64,000 bases of DNA from positions 65,087,379 through 65,151,378 of the forward strand of contig OY755236.1 in assembly GCA_963576725.1 (NCBI GenBank), read 5' to 3'. A model generated the notes under the pieces. It made no database searches. It saw only the letters and a program-made list of their open reading frames with translations, and was not told the origin of the DNA. The DNA comes from Azorinus chamasolen (lineage: Eukaryota > Mollusca > Bivalvia > Cardiida > Solecurtidae). The position numbers were made by a program, and so were the translations under genes. Positions 40,262-52,182 of this stretch are shown piece by piece. The number at the start of each line of letters is the position of its first letter. Position 1 is the first letter of the stretch.

Positions 40262-40936
40262 ACCTCTGACTTTATGCCAGAGTTGCCTGTCTGTCAGTCA
40301 CAAACTTGTGTCGCACATATCTCTGAAACTGCTGGAGCTAGAGTCACCAAACTTCACAGAAATGTTCACCAGCATGAGTTGTTGTGCACCTGGGATGTTT
40401 GAATTGTCTCCCCCCGATAACTTTAGAATTATTGACCTCTACTGACTTAAGATTAGAGGAACTTTGTGTCGTGCATATCTGTGAAATGGCTAGCGCTAGA
40501 GTCACCAAACTTACATGAATGTTGACAAGCAAATGTTGTTTTAATTGTCTCCCCCTGATAATTGTTGAATTATTGCTCCTGATATGATAACTTAGAGCAA
40601 CTTTGTGTCGTGTGTATCTCTGAAACCAGTAGGCCTAGAGTCACCAAACTTCACAGGAATGTTCACAAGCATAAGTTGTGGGATTTTTTAATTGTCTCCC
40701 CCTGATAACTTTGCAGTTATTACCCCTGATGACTTAAATTTATACAAGCTTTTTGTTGCGAGTATCTCTGAAACCTCTAGGGCTAGTGAATAGTAAAAAC
40801 AGCATGAGTTGTTGTGCACCTGGGTTTATTAAATTGTCTCCCCCTGATAATTTTGGAGTTATGGCCATTACACTTGTGTATTGGAAAGAGGATGAAGGGG
40901 GAGACATCTGTTTTTGTGACAAAAACAAACCTCTAA
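40262..40936 (+). mobile_element. Family B-ended element with a different core
   Basis: Four ~160-bp units (CTAGAGTCACCAAACTTCAC, AATTGTCTCCCCCTGATAA), then GGGGGAGACATCTG, the hairpin GTTTTTG-tga-CAAAAAC and CTAA at 40933-40936. The 3' end is that of family B, but the core is unrelated to the copy at 12106. The 5' end is not clear. Confidence 0.6.
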
Positions 40937-41324
40937 TTCTACATGAAGTCTTGGTGTTTCTACATGATGTTACAACTGATACATGTGTAATACAGAGAAT
41001 ACGTGATGACTATATTAACTCAGATACATGGGTGGTTATGTGATAAACACACACATATATATACATATATATATGTGAGTATGTATACATTTGTCCACTC
41101 TCTATTTGCAGGGACAATTTGCTTGTACATGTATTTGATGACAATTGCATAGTAAAAACAGATGGCATTATTATCATTAAAACGTTCTGCTTCAAGGAAC
41201 ATTCATCTGTTTTACCAATATTTTATGTCATTCTGTTTGAGATTGATTAGTATGTGCCATAATCTTAAATATTTTGTTGTATATTTTTATTTGTTTGTTT
41301 GGTCCAGGGTTTCAATCCTATCTT

Positions 41325-41570
41325 AACCCCTTACTCCATAAATATGCTTGTCTACGCCTTTGCAAATGGAGTAGACCCAGACTAGATGGCTCCTATAGGA
41401 GCCGTCTGATCAGAGTCTACTCTGTTTGCTTATAAAATTGTAATAGATCTGACTTCAGTTTATTCCAATACCAAAGTCTCCTATGTACATGTACCATTAC
41501 AAAAATGCAACTAATCAATATTCATGATGTCATTATTTTTTACATGAATATTCATGGAGTAAAGGGTTGA
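41325..41570. mobile_element. piggyBac-type MITE with internal foldback
   Basis: TTAACCCCTTACTCC left and GGAGTAAAGGGTTGA right. Foldback 41371-41420 (GTAGACCCAGACTAGATGGC and inverted copy). Confidence 0.6.
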
Positions 41571-42603
41571 AAAGATAATTTTTCCACAAAATGCTTTGTT
41601 TATAATTTATACGTGCACACTTTTGATGATAATATTTTTGCAATGAGTATTCCCATTTATTTGAATTATCCTTTATGTAGAATTCCATTCATCTGGTGAT
41701 AAGTTACTTTTCCAATTATGTCTCATCTAACCCTCCCACATTTTGTCCAGTGCATTTCTTGTTTGGTTGATATCAGATCTGTTTCAAGTTTGCAACAATT
41801 GTTTAAAATATTGGACCCTGTGCAAAACCAACGATCTTTCTCATATGTTATGAACGTTAACCATTTATGGAATAAGAGAATTGATGCAATATGTACTTTC
41901 AGTTATTTCTCATGTGATTTGTTAAAATAAATGACTGGCCACATAATTAAAGCAATTTTTGCACACAAAATAGAAAAATGAACACAGTTTGTCCATATTA
42001 AATGTTAATCAGTAATTTATTTTACTCTTATCAATCCAGACTGAGCAACCTTGAAGAACATGTAATGGTCAAAATGTTGGTACCATATTGCTTGATATTG
42101 TTGTATGTCATATTATTACAAGTCAGTTAATCCTTGGAATTCAATTGGTCAGTTTGCCAAAAACTGCCGGGGTGTACAGAACCGTATTCGGCAGCCTCCA
42201 TGGAGAATACAGAATTCAACTTTGACGTGTGACGTCATTCGTTTTGTTTTTGTTTTTAGCACTGATTAAATTTCATATCGTCCTTACTCCATTAATTCTG
42301 GACAGATTACGACCAAATAATCGATAATAAATGTAACAAACTGTTCCTCATACATTCCTCAATTTGACACTATCAACTTCTTAGTACAACGTGTAACTTT
42401 TTAAAATCAAATGTTTACAAGTGAAGTTTGAATTCCTCTATCGAAATTGCTCTGAGACGACGTCATATTTGCTCTGTGATGACGTCATGTTTTCATTGTC
42501 ATGTCGTCATATAATTAGAGATCTAATGTGAGCAAAAATGATAGTTGTTCGTTTCTTAATTAGGTAAATCGGATCTCTGACTGGTAATAAATTCGTTACA
42601 TGG

Positions 42604-42724
42604 TAATTTGGCAGGGTGTACGGGCTTGTATGACCGGGTTAAACCATGTATTTCCTTTGGCTAACGCCTCAGGAAAAACAGGATCTAACCCGGTCATACC
42701 AGCCCGTACACCCTGCCAAATAAC
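42604..42724. repeat. Foldback with ~40-bp inverted arms
   Basis: Left arm ATTTGGCAGGGTGTACGGGC; right arm GCCCGTACACCCTGCCAAAT. The stem continues through GACCGGGTTA. Confidence 0.85.
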
Positions 42725-43030
42725 CGTGTAACTAATATTATTTTAATAGCATAATAGATTTGAACATTATTTTTATAATGTTTACTCCAATACCTGTTAC
42801 CAAATGTAATATAATCAAATAAACCCATTGAAATGGGAACACACTTTCACTGTCATTTGCAAATAGTGAAAGACTAAGATCCGAGGGTTTCTAGAGGAGT
42901 CTTCTGATCTGGATCTGCACTTGTTGCCATTCAAACTTCTCTAGCAAAGTCTGTCATACTGAATGGAATCCATCATTAAACACTGATGGGTTATTGCATT
43001 TTGAAAATTCAGCATTGGTGTAAATAAATA

Positions 43031-43238
43031 CAGTGAAACCTCTCTAAACTGCACGTTATATATAGTATAAATAAATATCAGTCTTGGAGACAGGTGGCAG
43101 CTTAATGCAGGGTGAAAGTCATACAGAAAGCTCCTCTAGGAGCTTTCTGCATGACTTTTACTCTGCATTAAGCAGCCACCCACTTTAAAGTATTTTAATT
43201 TGTCTCTACTAGAATTCCGGTTCAGAGAGGTTTTACTG
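43031..43238. mobile_element. pogo-type MITE, complete
   Basis: CAGTGAAACCTCTCTAAAC at the left and GTTCAGAGAGGTTTTACTG at the right, flanked by TA on both sides. The interior is a large foldback (43093-43180) with CTTAATGCAGGGTGAAAGTC and AAAGCTCCT/AGGAGCTTT. Relatives: 20939, 51585-51735, 55692-55870, 59862-59945. Confidence 0.75.
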
Positions 43239-44827
43239 TACATGTAATATTAAGATCAACTTCAACAACTATATCTGTACGAAATATCTTGATTAAATTT
43301 CTCTTCAAACATTTATATTTGCAGCACTGATTAATTTGTGTAATACATGTACCGGTACTTCAAAATGTCAACAAGTGTTATGTAGTTATTATTCACAATT
43401 TAGTATACTGGTACATATCAAACATGAGATTATCCGTTTTTGAAATACATTCCAGTTTCACAGATGCTGACATTTGCATGGGTTGTTTAATTTTACATGT
43501 ATTTGCCATTTTGTCCCATAATTGTTTATTCATTTAGATTGTTCTTCATTATACCGGTTATACATTTTATGTTGGTTGTTATTGTAACAGTTTGCAAATT
43601 ACTTTGATTTATATAACTTTTGTAGATAGATTAGAATATGCATCCAACTGTAATTAGAAAGTGCATATTAAGTTAAACAGGTACCAGTAGTTAAAGTAAA
43701 CTTAACCTACAGAAAGTCACACAATGTTGGAATTTATACAATGGGTACTTAACCCCTTACTCTAGGCTCAAGCTAGAGGGTGAATTGGGAGTAAATGTCT
43801 CTCTTACCCTGATCACTTTTCCCTATTTTGAGCTGTCACATGGAGTTTAAATCTATAGAGCAGATAGGGAGATACAAAATCAGGACCAAAACTATTCCCT
43901 GGACCCCACTAAACATCTCCCTGATGGAGAGCTCCAGCTTGAGCCCTTTTTATTTGATGAATATTATGATATAGCATTGTCTGTTTGTCAGTCTGTCACC
44001 TGGGCTAATATTCACTAACATTTTTATTCTATGTTTGAAACTCAGACTTAGAAACTGCAAATTTAAACTTTGTTGTAAGTTCATTATATTGAAGGCATTT
44101 GTCAAAAATTTGCTCCACATGAATGCGTAGTTGTTAAGAAGTGACTTCAGTGTCAACCCCTGACAAATGTTTTAAAAACTGGTTGAGCTTTTGACATGCA
44201 TGTAGAGTCATAAAACTTTGTAGGATGGTTGATCAGTGTGTGAACTTGCACCCATGGGAATGTTTATGATACTCACTCAGTCATATGCCATATTATAGCT
44301 ACAAAATTATTTTGTATGCAGGTGCACAGCAGAAAACTCCAAGCTTTCAGCCAGCATTAAGCTACCATCTGTAATTTGAAAAACTTTTATTTCTTTATTT
44401 AAAGCTTGTTTCATAGGGTTTTAGTTGTTTTGTTGATCGTTAGTTTTCCCCCAGAAGTAAAGGGACATTGTTTTGTTTATTGTTTTATTCACATTACTAT
44501 ATATTTTCTCAATCATCAATATATTTATTTATGTGGTCATGGCCTTTATGTTTTATTTAATTTATATACATTACTAACAGAGGGATTTGATTTGTAATAA
44601 TATGTATTGGGTAGCTGTTGTATTTTATATTTCAATAAAGGTTTTTATTCATAAAGTCTTCATGTGATTTATAATCAGTTTACATGTTCACATCTTTGAG
44701 CTGATGATATAAATGATCAAATAGTGGATCCCAAAAGTAAAGGATGATATGCTTTCTAGGAAATGAAAGATATCCATAGTAAGTTTTATTATTAACCCTT
44801 TCAATGTTGTGATATGAATGAGATACT

Positions 44828-44866
44828 GTTAAAGCGACGTAAAACCTGATAAACACCAAACCAAAC
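44828..44866 (+). repeat. Possible SINE 3' tail fragment
   Basis: GCGACGTAAAACCTGATAAAC followed by a CCAAA-rich tail resembles the end of invertebrate tRNA-derived SINEs. No A/B box head is visible, so this is a weak call. Confidence 0.3.
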
Positions 44867-45649
44867 CTTTCAGCGCTGAATTTTCAATTTGACTAATCTA
44901 AAATTTAAACAGTCCAAGCTTATTGTGAATATTTAATTTTTTAAAAAAAAGTATAACATGACAATCAGTGCAGACCCAGATGAGAGGGCTCCTCTGGGGG
45001 AGCCCTATCATCTGAGTCAATACTGTTTGCAAAGGACATTTAAGAGTTGTTTCCCAACCTAAAAGGGTTAACCTATGGCATGCTGGGATTTTTTTGGCTT
45101 TGGACAATTCTTTGTCCACTTGATTTTCGAAAAACAAAGTTTGTTCAATTTCTCTACAAAAATGCAATCGTAGACAATGTGTCAAACATTTTGGATCCAG
45201 ATGAGACACCGAGGTACTTGACATTTTATCTAAATCAGATCTGTTTTCATAAAGGCACATATACATTTAACCTTTCCCAGTTAAATATTCATGTAAGAAA
45301 CAATATCTATTAGCTGAATTTATATAATGGCATATGTATAATTTGATAAAGGATTTTTAGCTCCGTGCCAAGGTGAGCTATTGTGATCGCCCTGTGTCTG
45401 TCAAGCGTAATTGTCTGTCTTGCGTCATTAACTTTTTTTTGTGTCACCTGCCAAGAGGCAGTGTGTCACTTAGGGATCACTTTTCTGTCGTCTGTCTGTC
45501 CGTCTGTCTGTCTCTCCCTCACACTTTATTTTTTTTGCTGTCATATTTCTAAATTAATCATTATAGAGCTTTCAAATTTCACATATGGAACAAGCATGAT
45601 CAGAGGAAGTGTCATGCACAAGGGCCATAACTCTAGCATCAATATTTTT

Positions 45650-47379
45650 ATAAGCCCATCTAATAAAGGTGGTCGTATATTGTCGTGGCCCTGTCCGTCC
45701 GTCCGTTCGTTCGTTCGTTCATCCATCAACATTTTGTTTGTCCGCTATTTTCTGGGAAAACTATTTGACAGCTATTAATGAAACTTAATACAAATGTTTA
45801 ATGCATCAAGATCTGAAGCCGAGTTGATTCTGAGGTTCATTTGATTTTTCATTTCAGAGTTATGGCCCTTGTCCTAAAAAATATGCAAATAGTTTGTCCG
45901 CAGTTTTCTGGGAAAACTATTTAAGAGATATTAATGAAACTTCACACAAATGTTTAATGCATCAAGATCTGAAGCTGAGTCGATTTTGAGGTTCATTTGA
46001 TTTGTCGTTTCGGAGTTATGGCCCTTTTACTTAAAAAATAATGCAAATACATGCAAATAGTTTGTCCGCTGTTTTCTGGGAAAACTATTTGACAGATATT
46101 AATGAAACTTCACACAAATGTTTAATGCATCAAGATCTGAAGCTGAGGTTCATTTGATTTTTCATTTCAGAGTTATGGCCCTTGTATTTAAAAAATATGC
46201 AAATAGTTTGTCCGCTGTTTTCTGGAAAAACTGTTTGAGAGATATTAATGAAACTTCACACAAATGTTTAATGTATCAAGATCTGAAGCGGAGTCAATTC
46301 TAAGGTTCATTTGTTTTGTCGTTTCGGAGTTATGGCCCTTGTATTTAAAAAATAATGCAAATACATGCAAATAGTTTGTCCGCTGTTTTCTGGGAAAACT
46401 ATTTGAGAGATATTAATGAAACTTCACACAAATGTTTAATGCATCAAGATCTGAAACTGAATTGAATATGAGGATCATTTGATTTTTCGTTTCAGAGTTG
46501 TGGCCCTTGTCCTTAAAAAATGATGCAAATAGTTTGTCCGCTGTTTTCTGGGAAAACTATTTGAGAGATATTAATGAAACTTCACAAAAATGTTTAATAC
46601 ATCAAGATCTGATGCTGAGTCGATTTTGAGGTTTATTTGATTTGTGATTTGTGGCCCTTTTACTTAAAAAATAATGCAAATATATGCATATAGTTTGTCC
46701 GCTGTTTTCTGGCAAAACTGTTTGACAGATATTAATGAAACTTCATACACATGTTTATTGCATCAAGACCTGAAGCTTAGTCGATTCTGAGGATCATTTG
46801 ATTTGTTGTTTCGGAGTTATGGCCCTTGCACTTAAAAAATTATGCAAATCTATGCAAATAAGAGGATGGCCATAACTTTTTCATTTGAAATGATATTTAC
46901 TTCAATTTTTTTATATGGTTAAACATTAATGTGAATTTTCACATATATTGCGGGGGTTTTGATATGTCATTTTATTCTAAAGTTATGGTCCTTGAACTTT
47001 GTGTTGTTCGTTGCTTTGTTTGTCGGTCAACTTTTAGTTTGTCTGTTGTTTTCTGGGAAAACTATTAAAATGATATAAATGAAACTTAACACAAATGTTT
47101 TAAGCAACAAAATTTGAAGCTGAGTTTATTTTGAGGTTCATTCAGTTTGTCTTTACAGAGTTATGGCCATTGCACTTTACAAAAATCTGCAAAAATGAGG
47201 ATTAGCTGTAACTTTTTTATTTAATAAGATATTCACTTCATTTTTTAAAAAAATAGTATCACCTTAATTTGGAAATCAAGATCTGAAGCACAGATTAGAA
47301 AATGTCAACACTTATAAGGCATGTTGAATCAGAGAAAGTTTGCAAGTGGGCGTATTATGTACTGTATGCGGTACTCTTG
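45650..47379 (+). mobile_element. Helentron/HINE-like element, family I copy 2, nested in family F
   Basis: 5' end ATAAGCCCATCTAATAAAGG pairs with GGTGGTCGTAT. Eight ~160-bp units (TTTGTCCGCTGTTTTCTGGG, GCATCAAGATCTGAAGC). 3' end AGTGGGCGTATTATG, hairpin GTACTGTATGCGGTAC, CTTG 47376-47379, host TTTGAGTTATTCC. Confidence 0.8.
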
Positions 47380-47399
47380 TTTGAGTTATTCCCCTTTTT

Positions 47400-48381
47400 A
47401 TGCCCCTGTGATGACAGTCAGGGGGCATTATGTATTGCACTTGTCCGTCCGTCTGTCTGTCTGTCTATCTGTCTGTCTGTCCGTCCGTGCATCACGTTGT
47501 GCTATAAAGTGTTATATGTCAGTAATTTCTACACTTATACACATGAAACTTCACATACACATCAATCATCTGTGCTATCATTTGGCACCCCATCCATGCT
47601 GCCCTCAAGGTCAAATGACTTGGAAATTTTACCTGCAGTTGGTTGTCAAAGTTTTTTCATTGTCTTATATCTCCCTAACCACTGTAGCTATTTGCATGGA
47701 ATTGTACATACACATTAAATACCATCTACACTTCCATTGCCCACCAACCCATGCTGCCAACAAGCCCAATGTCAAGGTCAAATGACTTAGAAATTACTTG
47801 AAAATTTTACGTGCAGTTGTTTTTCACATTTACGTGCAGTTGGTTGTCACAATTTTATCATCATCTATATCTCTCTAACCACTGTAGCTATTGCCATGGA
47901 ATTGCATATTCACATTAAATACCATCTATACTTTCATTGCACACCCAATCCATGCTGCCCGCAAGCCCAATGTCAAGGTCAAATGACTTAGGAATTTTAT
48001 ATGCACTTGGTTGTCAGAGTTTTTGTATTGTCTTATATCTCCCTAACCACTGTAGCTATTGCCACCGAATTGCATATACGTACACATTAAACACCATTCA
48101 TACTTTCATTGTGCACCCAGCCCAGGCTGCCTGTAAGCCGAAGGTCAAGGTCAAATGACATAGGAATTTTACATGCAGTTGGTTGTCAGTTTATTCATCG
48201 TCTTATATCTCACTAACCGCTATAGCTATTGGCATGGAATTGCATATACACATTAACCACCATCCATACTTTCATTACGCACCCAGCCCATGCTGCTCGC
48301 AAGCCCAAGGTCAAGGTCAGATGACTTAGGAATTTTACCACCACAGGGGCATTGCTGTGTCTTACAGACACAATTTTCTAG
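47400..48381 (+). mobile_element. Helentron/HINE-like element, family J, nested in family F
   Basis: 5' end ATGCCCCTGTGATGACAG pairs with CAGGGGGCAT. Five ~165-bp units (CACTGTAGCTATTGCCATG, AGGTCAAGGTCAAATGAC). 3' end CCACAGGGGCAT, hairpin TGTGTCT-tac-AGACACA (48356-48372), CTAG 48378-48381, host TTCATATT. Confidence 0.8.
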
Positions 48382-49073
48382 TTCATATTATTTTTGTCTG
48401 GACAATAACTCTTTATTTATTGGTTCATTTGAGTTCAATTTATATTGAACAAGCATGATTAGAGGAAGTGTTATGCACAAGGGCAATAACTCTAGTATCA
48501 ATATTTTTGGAGTTATTCCCCCTTTTCATATTTTCTTGTCTGGACAATAACTCTTTATCTACTGGTTCAATTGATTTGAAACTTCACATATGGAACAAGC
48601 ATAATGAGTGGAAGTGTCATGCACAAGGGCCATAACTCTAGCATCAATATTTTTGGAGTTATTCCCCTTTCTCATATTTTCTTGACCGGACAATAACTCT
48701 CTATCTACTGATTCAATTGATTTAATTGATTTGTAACCTCTTATATGGAACAAGCATGATGAAAGGAAGTGTCATGCACAAGGGTCATAATTCTAGCATC
48801 ATTGTATTTGGAGTTATTCCCCTTTTGTCATATTTTTTTTAAAATTATTTTTACAAGTACCATTCAGGTTTGTCATGTATATACCATTGTCAACTACACC
48901 ATGGGTGGGTGGGTCAGTGGATTTTTTTTTAATCCGGTGAGGGACCTGTTTATTCCATAGCAATACAACATTAACGTGTTCCCCTTAATTAAGTTCTGAA
49001 TTTTGCGCTCCAGCATATTAACAGTTTTTCTGTCAGCTGCGAGCAGGTGACATGTGTTCCTCCGAACACTCTT

Positions 49074-49457
49074 GTCTTAAAATGACATCTCCTCCTAAAC
49101 TACTTGCAGGATTTTTACCAAACTTGGCAGGAATGTTCCTTTGGTCAACTTCTTCCAAAGTTGTTCAAATAATTTATTCCATGCAGAACTCTGGTTGCCA
49201 TGGCAACCAATTTCCAAATAGAAATTACTTTCAAAACCTTATCAAAAACTGTAAGGCCTAGGTTTACCATATTTGGTATGTATAATCATCTAGTGGACCT
49301 CTACATAGAGTGCTAAAAATTTGATCCTGGGGTCAAAATTGACTCAGCCCTGGGGATCTCAAGTTTTACAGTTTTACATTATATAGTAAAAACATTAAAA
49401 AAATCTTGTCTCAAACCGAAAGACTTAGAGCTGTGATATTGGTTTGAAGCATCATCA
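49074..49457 (+). repeat. Family A-type core, left part of an interrupted array
   Basis: Same units as 18085-18870 (AAACTTGGCAGGAATGTTCC, CTTAGAGCTGTGATATTGG). It stops mid-unit at about 49457. Later parts appear at about 52130-52182 and 53194-53260. Confidence 0.6.
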
Positions 49458-50368
49458 CCGTCTATCAACAACTCCGGAAATAGCTAGGTAAAACTACTAA
49501 GTAAAGCGAAAGTTCATTGACTGTGATTTAGTAATTCGATATATCTATATAGATTATGACATATTCTAGCATTGCATTGTTTGAAACTACTGGTAGATAG
49601 ATCAACCAATGGTTACATGGTTTCTGATCAATTCAAATTTACGTATGTAAATCATTTTGGGTGCATTATTCTCGGATTAGTACAACCGATATAGCAGCGA
49701 AGAAGTCAAAAACGTGTTCGAAATCGCTTTTCTAATCCTCCGACACACGATTTCACATACTCCTTGTCATCACACAGCTAATACACTCTTATGCCAGTGT
49801 TGATTGCAGAATACGATCGAAATTGGCTTTGAATTTGATAAAAGAAAAACAAGGTGTGTGTACGGCGAATAGATAAATGTGGTATAAATATTGTACGGCG
49901 AATAGCTTCCTATGTGTACGGCGAATAGTAATATATTTCACTGTTGTGAAGACTTCTCGGCAAATATCTTGCGTGGTGTGTGGCATTTTACGGCTAACAA
50001 TTATTTATAGTCGTTACCTAAGGTTAGTGCGAGGAAAATAAACTGACACCTCATGTTTATCATGAACATGCCATTGATCTAGAATTAAAATGTAGGTTTT
50101 GCAATAGCAAATGAGGAAACTTTTAGAAGACACAAATGGCAGAGTATCCACATCTACTATTGTACTTCTTTTAGTTTTGACGGATCTGTACATAACAATG
50201 ATTAAATAATTAATTGCTCATGAATACTCTCCATCATTACAGTACTGTTAAGTTTTGCTGGTAAATAAAGAATTTAGATTGTATGGATTTGTTTTATGAC
50301 CGATATTTTAGGAATTTGTATAGAATAATAAGTTATAATGCCATACGAAAGCATTTCAGGGAAGTGAT

Positions 50369-50572
50369 ATGCTGCTTTTTGTTACAATAACAATCAAAAG
50401 AAACTTTATAAATGGTGCAACGGTAAGGAGAAAAAATCTGCATAAAAACTGCCCGTGTTGGGAGCCTTACAAACTGCAAACCCTTTCTCGCAGTGAAGAA
50501 GTGCGCTTGCAGTTGATCAAACATTTCAACGTCAGCCGCGAAGACTACAGGCCTACTTCTAAAGACAGGGGC
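50369..50572 (+). CDS. Unrecognised short open frame in the 2.7-kb insertion
   Basis: ATG at 50369. Reads RRKNLHKNCPCWEPYKLQTL and SRSEEVRLQLIKHFNVSRED before merging into a repeat at about 50572. The amino-acid make-up is protein-like (CPCW, charged helix), but I cannot name a family. It may be one exon or a remnant of the protein that moved the element. Confidence 0.25.
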
Positions 50573-50821
50573 GTAACTAGCGACACGCATTAACGCACGT
50601 GTGTAGCATCAATGATAGGTAAAAACATTAACTAGTATGGCCAAAATGGAATAAAACGTTGAAACGTTCTGTCTTGTCATGTAAGATTTAACCCACTCCT
50701 CCTATTGACGTCTCTTTAAAAGTCACTTTTTGAAACCACCGGGGGGGGGGGGGGGGGACAAGCCCCCGGGCCCCTATAGCCACGGTGCTTAAACTATATT
50801 TGAATTCAGCTACGCTCCTTA
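50572..50821. repeat. Dispersed repeat, second copy of the 20340-20800 family
   Basis: ACAGGGGCGTAACTAGCGAC, CGTTCTGTCTTGTCATGT and CCTATAGCCACGGTGC blocks. Ends AGCTACGCTCC, an inverted match to its start, suggesting short terminal inverted repeats. Contains a poly-G tract at about 50741-50758. Confidence 0.5.
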
Positions 50822-51087
50822 AAGATGTTCAAGTGAATTTCTAGGTTAGTTTTGATTACTGTTGCATGCATCGGAGCATTCACAAAATTCGGATACCACA
50901 AGATATATGTATGAATGAAAAATTAGTTTAATAATCTTTTTGTATTTGAAAAGACTGGTGTTAGGTCTAAACAAGAAAGTCTGCTATATTACATGTAATT
51001 GCAATGAGAGAATCCCCTGCGTAAACAATGATTTGAGAAAAAATCAGTATTTTAATACACCTACCCCCCCTCCCCACACACGTGCAC

Positions 51088-51123
51088 ACTCGCACACACA
51101 CACTCACACACACACACACACAC
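51088..51123. repeat. CA-rich microsatellite
   Basis: CACACACAC runs after a C-rich stretch. Confidence 0.85.
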
Positions 51124-52182
51124 CAATCAAGAACCTTATTGACTTGAGAGTGCTACCTCTTTGGTATAAACTGACCACATGACATCAGCCTTAAATAGTC
51201 AGGGAATAGTAGGGCAGAAAAAGGACATCCCTGCTTAACTCCTACAATACAAAGCTCTCGACTAATCAATCAGCCCTCGTATGCCACAGGCTGAAGCTGA
51301 CCTGTATCAACACTTGTACAGCATTGCTATGCAATCCGGCTCCCTACACCCGATGAGTATATTTTCTCTAGAGAAACCCTGGTTACAGAAATCTTCATTA
51401 AATCATTAATGCTTTTCTTCATATAAACTCATTTTTACGCATTTGCAAACTGAGTAGATCCAAACCAGATTGAACAGGTAAAGGGTTAAATAATTCGTAT
51501 TAAATTTCTTTAGTAGAAAGGGGTTAATACGATGAAAAGTAACTGTATATACATACATGTATTGAACACATTAGTCTTAAAAGCAGGAGGTTACTTAATA
51601 CAAGGCAAAAGTAGTGCAGAAAGCTCATAGGAACTTTCTGTATTAATTGTAGCCTGTATTACTCTACCATCTGCCTTACAGACCCATAATTGGATCTTTA
51701 TGATGGTCGGTTAAGACAGGTTCTACTCTATTTTTTGCCAGAAACAAATCTCAAACCTTTTCTGTATAGAAACACACATCTAAGCCTTTGCAAACATAGT
51801 AGGGCCGGATTCATTTCTCTGCTCTATTTGATTTCGGATTGATGTCATAAAGCAGGAAACGTACTCATGAAAATCCATAAGTATTACACTTAAGAGTAGA
51901 ACTTCAACTTGAATGAGCACAATGACCAACTCTAAAGCAATATTCATAAATTGTTAAGTAGCCTATTAAATAGTTTAACTCACGGGTCTTTGTTAAACAC
52001 TGTCGATTAAGATACCACCCTTATTAAAAGCATTTTCTTTCGAAAACTGTTGAAGCTATTCGCCGTATACTAAAAATCACCAGAAACGCTATTCGCCGTA
52101 CACCGTAACAACTATTCGCTGTTTTGCACTATTTTGCCTCTGGGGTCAACATTTCCCCACTCTAGGGGTCACAAGTTTTACA

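Larger units (their letters stand above)
45434..49073 (+). mobile_element. Helentron/HINE-like element, family F, hosting two nested elements
   Basis: 5' end TGTCACCTGCCAAGAGGCAG. Core units GTCTGGACAATAACTCTTTA and GGGCCATAACTCTAGCATC. 3' end GAGCAGGTGACATG, hairpin GTGTTCctccGAACAC, CTTG near 49073. Elements I (45650-47379) and J (47400-48381) interrupt one unit. Removing both restores it. Confidence 0.75.
49458..52125. mobile_element. Unclassified 2.7-kb insertion with inverted triple subterminal repeats
   Basis: Three direct copies of GTACGGCGAATAG lie at 49860, 49893 and 49916. Three inverted copies (CTATTCGCCGTA) lie at 52056, 52089 and 52112, the last with one change. The segment interrupts a family A core unit. 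No terminal repeat at the exact borders was found. Inside are an unrecognised open frame (50369-50593), a second dispersed repeat and a CA microsatellite. Confidence 0.5.

Noticed and set aside
47302..48158. Frames of 73-154 codons with repeated CMELYIHIKYH text
   Set aside because: They come from the tandem core of the family J element.
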